The position numbers and the translations under genes are program-made. A DNA stretch of 64,000 nt from CAVQBP01 sp964448105 (GTDB lineage Bacteria > Bacteroidota > Ignavibacteria > Ignavibacteriales > Ignavibacteriaceae), in assembly GCA_964448105.1 (NCBI GenBank), contig CAYUVK010000012.1, positions 1 to 64,000 on the forward strand, given 5' to 3'. Positions 60,957 through 64,000 of the stretch are shown one piece after another. The notes under the pieces were generated by a model that did no database searches, was not told where the DNA came from, and saw only the letters and a program-made list of their open reading frames with translations. Positions within the stretch are counted from its first letter, which is position 1. Each line of letters begins with the position of its first letter.

Positions 60957-61160
60957 TAAAGAGTTTGGAGTATTTTATTTCAAAAATAGTTATGATCCTA
61001 GTTGGCAAAAGGGAGCACTGACATTAGTCCTAATATAAATTAGATTTTGAAATAAATTCAGAATTATACAAAGGAAACGTATTTCTTCAATGTGAAGTTA
61101 AAACACTGTCAAAGATCGGTATCCTTCAAAATGTACTTTCTATAACTAATAACAATTTAT

Positions 61161-61168
61161 TATCTTTG
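61161..61168 (+). promoter_or_regulatory. candidate -7 box (TATCTTTG) of hemW
   Basis: TATCTTTG is an exact TAnnTTTG match. Transcription from it would start near 61175, just upstream of the palindrome at 61186-61201 and 11 bases ahead of it. No clear -33 TTTG is seen. Confidence 0.4.
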
Positions 61169-61185
61169 AAAAGTTATTATGTGCA

Positions 61186-61201
61186 GTCACCTCAAGGTGA
61201 C
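61186..61201. promoter_or_regulatory. perfect palindrome in the hemW leader
   Basis: GTCACCT-CA-AGGTGAC is a perfect 7-base inverted repeat with a 2-base centre, directly after the TATCTTTG box and before the TTG start of hemW. It could be an operator or a small hairpin in the leader. If the ATG at 61179 is used, it lies inside the coding region. Confidence 0.4.
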
Positions 61202-61232
61202 CTTCACATTTTACAAATCTAACGGAACCAAA

Positions 61233-62363
61233 TTGAAAGAATCAGTAATATACATACATATTCCATTTTGTGATCACAAATGTATTTATTGCGATTTTTA
61301 TTCTATTATTACGGAAGATAATATTCTTCCTTATCTTAATTCATTGAAAAAAGAAATAGACTATTATTCTAATTTTTATTCCCCTGATCGAATTTATACT
61401 TCTATTTACTTTGGCGGCGGGACACCTTCTTTAATGCAGCCGGAATATATATCAGAAATTATATCCACAATAAAAAAACTTTACAATGTTTCTGATAATG
61501 CAGAAATTACATTGGAAACAAATCCAGGAACGGTTGATAAAGAAAAACTGAAATCATTTTATAATATAGGAATAAATAGAATCAGCATAGGCATACAATC
61601 TTTTAATGAAGATGAATTGAAGTTCTTAACAAGGATCCATGATAAGGAAACTGCAATTAAAACGGTTCTTGATGCCAGCGAAATCGGATTTAAAAATATC
61701 AGCATTGATTTAATTTTCAATCTACCTGGCCAGACAAAAGAAAAATGGATATCAAATTTAAATATTGCGGTGCAACTTCCTATTACTCATATTTCTGCAT
61801 ATAGCTTAATCCTTGAAAGAGGAACTATCCTGAATAAAATGGTAATTGACGGTAAAGTGAAAATTCAAGATGATGATTATGATGCAGATCTTTATGAAAT
61901 GTGTCTAAATTTTTTAGGAGAGAAGAATTTTCAACAATATGAAGTATCTAATTTTGCCAGACCCGGTTTTGAATGCAGACATAATAATGCATATTGGAGA
62001 TATAAAGATTACCTAAGTTTTGGTACTTCATCTCATTCCTTTGTGAATGGTAAAAGATGGTGGAATTATTCAAGTCTTAAAAGATATATAAGTGAAATAG
62101 AAAAAAATAATCATGCAGTTGCTAATTCCGAATATATAAATAAGGAGCAAATGCTTGATGAATATATAATGCTGGCATTACGAAGCAAAGGATTAGATTT
62201 AAATGAATTCCGGAATATTTTTGGAGAAGATTGGTTAAAAATTAACCTAGATTATTTAACTAAATTAATGAATAAAAAATTTCTTATAATTGACGATAAG
62301 TATATTCGATTGACAAAATCGGGTTATGCAGTTTGCGATGAAATAATAAGTAATATTTTATAA
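61233..62363 (+). CDS. hemW: HemW-type radical SAM haem chaperone
   Basis: From TTG 61233 this is 376 residues beginning KESVIYIHIPFC, the usual HemW start; an ATG at 61179 adds 18 unrelated residues. The radical SAM motif is C13-x3-C17-x2-C20. Next come YFGGGTPSLM, the family motif ETNPGTVDKEKL, and RISIGIQSF. The C-terminal HemW domain has a SNFARPGFECRHNNAYW segment, seen in haem chaperones rather than HemN. It probably inserts haem into respiratory enzymes, which fits the cbb3 oxidase in this genome. The symporter gene begins 10 bases downstream. Confidence 0.88.
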   Translation: MKESVIYIHIPFCDHKCIYCDFYSIITEDNILPYLNSLKKEIDYYSNFYSPDRIYTSIYFGGGTPSLMQPEYISEIISTIKKLYNVSDNAEITLETNPGTVDKEKLKSFYNIGINRISIGIQSFNEDELKFLTRIHDKETAIKTVLDASEIGFKNISIDLIFNLPGQTKEKWISNLNIAVQLPITHISAYSLILERGTILNKMVIDGKVKIQDDDYDADLYEMCLNFLGEKNFQQYEVSNFARPGFECRHNNAYWRYKDYLSFGTSSHSFVNGKRWWNYSSLKRYISEIEKNNHAVANSEYINKEQMLDEYIMLALRSKGLDLNEFRNIFGEDWLKINLDYLTKLMNKKFLIIDDKYIRLTKSGYAVCDEIISNIL

Positions 62364-62373
62364 TTTATAAATA

Positions 62374-63594
62374 ATGTTTAAACTCAAACTTCACTGGCAG
62401 ATTTTAATTGCTCTTGTACTGGCTGTAATCTTCGGATTGTTTTTTACCGATTATGTAAAATATATAACATGGATGGGAGATCTTTTTTTAAGAGCATTAA
62501 AAATGATTATTGTGCCCTTAATTTTAACTTCTATAATATCTGGGGTTGCAAATATTGGAGGGGCTTCTAATCTGGGTAAGCTCGGACTAAAAACTTTAAC
62601 TTATTATTTAATTACAAGCCTTTTCGCAATTTTAGTCGGGTTAACACTTGTTAATCTAATTCAACCAGGTGTTGGTGCAGATTTAGGTTTTCAAAAAAAT
62701 GTGTCGGAAATCGGCTCATCAGGTGATTTGGGAAATATACTTTTGCGTCTTGTTCCAACCAATATTTTTGATGCCCTGGCAAAAGCAGATATGCTTGCAA
62801 TAATTTTTTTCTCAATTCTTGTCGGCTACTTTATAAATAAAATTTCCGATGAGTATAAAAATCCTTTTATAAATTTAATCAATGCCGGCTTTGAAGTTAT
62901 GATGAAAATAACTTCATTCGTTATAAAATTTGCTCCTTTAGGAATACTTGGTATAGTTGCAGGTGTTGTCGCGGAACAAGCTGCAGATAAAGCCGCTTTG
63001 ATGGGGATTGTTCAACGACTAGGCTTATATATGTCCTCAGTTCTTTTAGGGTTAATCTTTCATGCATTTGTTACCCTACCATTAATATTAAGACTTTATG
63101 GGAAGGTTAATCCATGGCATCATTTTAAAGCTATGACAACTCCTTTATTAACTGCATTTTCTACTTCATCATCATCCGCAACTTTACCCCTTACTCTTGA
63201 AGCAGTTGAAAATGAGGTTGGGGTATCAAATAAGATTACTAGCTTTGTTCTTCCCTTGGGAGCTACGGTAAATATGGATGGAACTGCTTTATATGAATTT
63301 GTTGCAGCAATATTTATAGCGCAGGCATATGGAATTCATTTAGGATTTGTTCAGCAGTTTGTAGTTGTATTTACGGCATTGCTTGCTTCAATTGGTGCTG
63401 CCGGAATTCCAATGGCTGGGCTTGTAATGATTACTGTGGTCCTATCATCTGTAGGCCTTCCTTTAGAGGGTGTGGGTCTTATTCTTGCTGTAGATAGAAT
63501 TCTCGATATGTGCAGAACAACAGTTAATGTCTGGAGTGATTCATGCGGTGCTGCAGTTATTGCTAAATCAGAGGGGGAGACTTTAAAAGTCTAG
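62374..63594 (+). CDS. dicarboxylate/amino acid:cation symporter (DAACS)
   Basis: This 406-residue transporter has about eight helices and two hairpins. The serine-rich motif STSSSSATLPLTLEAVENEV is in HP1, and LGATVNMDGTALYEF (TM7) follows. A C-terminal WSDSCGAAVIAKSEGE contains the substrate-binding residues. Family members use Na+ or H+ to import glutamate, aspartate or C4-dicarboxylates. It lies 10 bases after hemW and is probably in the same transcript. The length and motifs are complete. Confidence 0.94.
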   Translation: MFKLKLHWQILIALVLAVIFGLFFTDYVKYITWMGDLFLRALKMIIVPLILTSIISGVANIGGASNLGKLGLKTLTYYLITSLFAILVGLTLVNLIQPGVGADLGFQKNVSEIGSSGDLGNILLRLVPTNIFDALAKADMLAIIFFSILVGYFINKISDEYKNPFINLINAGFEVMMKITSFVIKFAPLGILGIVAGVVAEQAADKAALMGIVQRLGLYMSSVLLGLIFHAFVTLPLILRLYGKVNPWHHFKAMTTPLLTAFSTSSSSATLPLTLEAVENEVGVSNKITSFVLPLGATVNMDGTALYEFVAAIFIAQAYGIHLGFVQQFVVVFTALLASIGAAGIPMAGLVMITVVLSSVGLPLEGVGLILAVDRILDMCRTTVNVWSDSCGAAVIAKSEGETLKV

Positions 63595-63604
63595 AGAACT
63601 ATTA

Positions 63605-64000
63605 TTATTTAATTATAGGAATCCCAATACATGCATTTGGTTCTGTAATGCCGATCAGATTTGCAATAGTGGGAGCAATATCTACAATATAAACCGGAGT
63701 ATTAACCTTCTGCCGGGGAATATGCCAGCCATAAAAAATTATGGGTATATGAGTATCGTAGTTATATGTTGAACCATGTGTTGAGCCTTTTTTATGATCA
63801 GGAATAATGTTTGGTTCAAATTCAAAGACAATATCACCTGATCTCTTAAAATTAAAACCATTTAAAATTAAATTATTTGAATTCCTTTCCGCTATCTCTT
63901 TTTGTAACTCGTTTCTTGTTAAAACTAAAGATATTTGTGGAAAATGATTCATAAAATAATCTGAAAAATTTTTCTCTACTTTAACAAGGTTAAGATTTTT
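63605..64000 (-). CDS. alkaline-phosphatase superfamily protein (PafA-like), partial 3' end
   Basis: The frame is open to the window's edge, so the gene starts beyond position 64000; the ATG at 63952 is internal. The visible 131 residues are the C-terminal end, with a metal-binding HGSTYNYDTHIPIIFYGW (His ligand in HGS) and YIVDIAPTIANLIGI. This is the type I phosphodiesterase / PafA-like alkaline phosphatase family. It would hydrolyse phosphate monoesters in the periplasm. Only the last quarter or so is in the window. Confidence 0.82.
   Translation of the reverse strand, partial: KNLNLVKVEKNFSDYFMNHFPQISLVLTRNELQKEIAERNSNNLILNGFNFKRSGDIVFEFEPNIIPDHKKGSTHGSTYNYDTHIPIIFYGWHIPRQKVNTPVYIVDIAPTIANLIGITEPNACIGIPIIK

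Noticed and set aside
1..64000. tRNA, rRNA, CRISPR, insertion sequence or prophage
   Set aside because: No cloverleaf, array of spaced repeats, transposase or integrase was seen in any part of the window.

Overview
The window looks like chromosomal sequence from a member of the Ignavibacteria (Bacteroidota/Chlorobi group). The DNA is strongly AT-rich. One short protein ends in a complete type IX secretion (T9SS) sorting domain of the QNYPNPFNP type, there is a PorV-like outer-membrane protein, and TAnnTTTG promoter boxes of the Bacteroidota type precede several genes. The gene families present (fused ccoNO, monohaem CcoP, DUF2723, Wzi-like proteins) fit that group. I see no rRNA, tRNA, CRISPR array, insertion sequence or prophage. 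This is ordinary core-genome terrain with a surface-polysaccharide locus and several uncharacterised small genes.

Layout. 0.1-12.2 kb is mixed: a metallophosphoesterase, a YtrA-type GntR regulator with a DUF1648/DUF5808 membrane protein and a well-formed operator, an alpha/beta hydrolase, a radical SAM/SPASM enzyme with an LPG-synthase-type flippase protein, an orphan receiver, an M23 peptidase, an orphan T9SS sorting domain, several small unknown proteins, a DUF1232 protein and a TPR lipoprotein. 12.3-14.8 kb carries a mono-haem cytochrome c, an AGCS symporter and a VOC protein. 15.0-23.4 kb is a surface-polysaccharide locus: a leftward operon (GT9, methyltransferase, GT4, undecaprenyl-phosphate sugar transferase) diverges from a rightward one (GT2, FkbM-like protein, Wzx flippase, FkbM methyltransferase). 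It is followed by two tandem Wzi-like outer-membrane paralogues (23.5-27.2 kb), a DUF885-like lipoprotein peptidase and an ABC exporter.

31.1-39.7 kb is a complete cbb3 cytochrome oxidase operon with its assembly genes, ccoI-ccoS-ccoNO-ccoQ-ccoP-ccoG-ccoH-safE. It implies microaerobic respiration. ccoS has no canonical start codon: its best start is ATC behind a well-placed Shine-Dalgarno sequence. A palindromic REP-like element lies between ccoH and safE. HU follows convergently.

40.2-64.0 kb holds a GNAT protein, a TonB-receptor-like barrel protein, L-2-hydroxyglutarate oxidase, a DUF4097 protein with a near-perfect 18-residue repeat, an aldo/keto reductase, a PorV-like protein, a LOG-family protein, GT9 and DUF2723 (TMEM260-like) glycosyltransferases, an S9 peptidase, a second DUF1232 protein, a NUDIX hydrolase, RecN, an uncharacterised outer-membrane protein/lipoprotein pair, HemW, a dicarboxylate symporter and the 3' end of a PafA-like phosphatase that runs off the window.

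No large new system is evident. The items most worth a second look are the ccoS start, the 18-residue solenoid protein, the orphan sorting domain, the YtrA/DUF1648 module and the duplicated Wzi-like pair.
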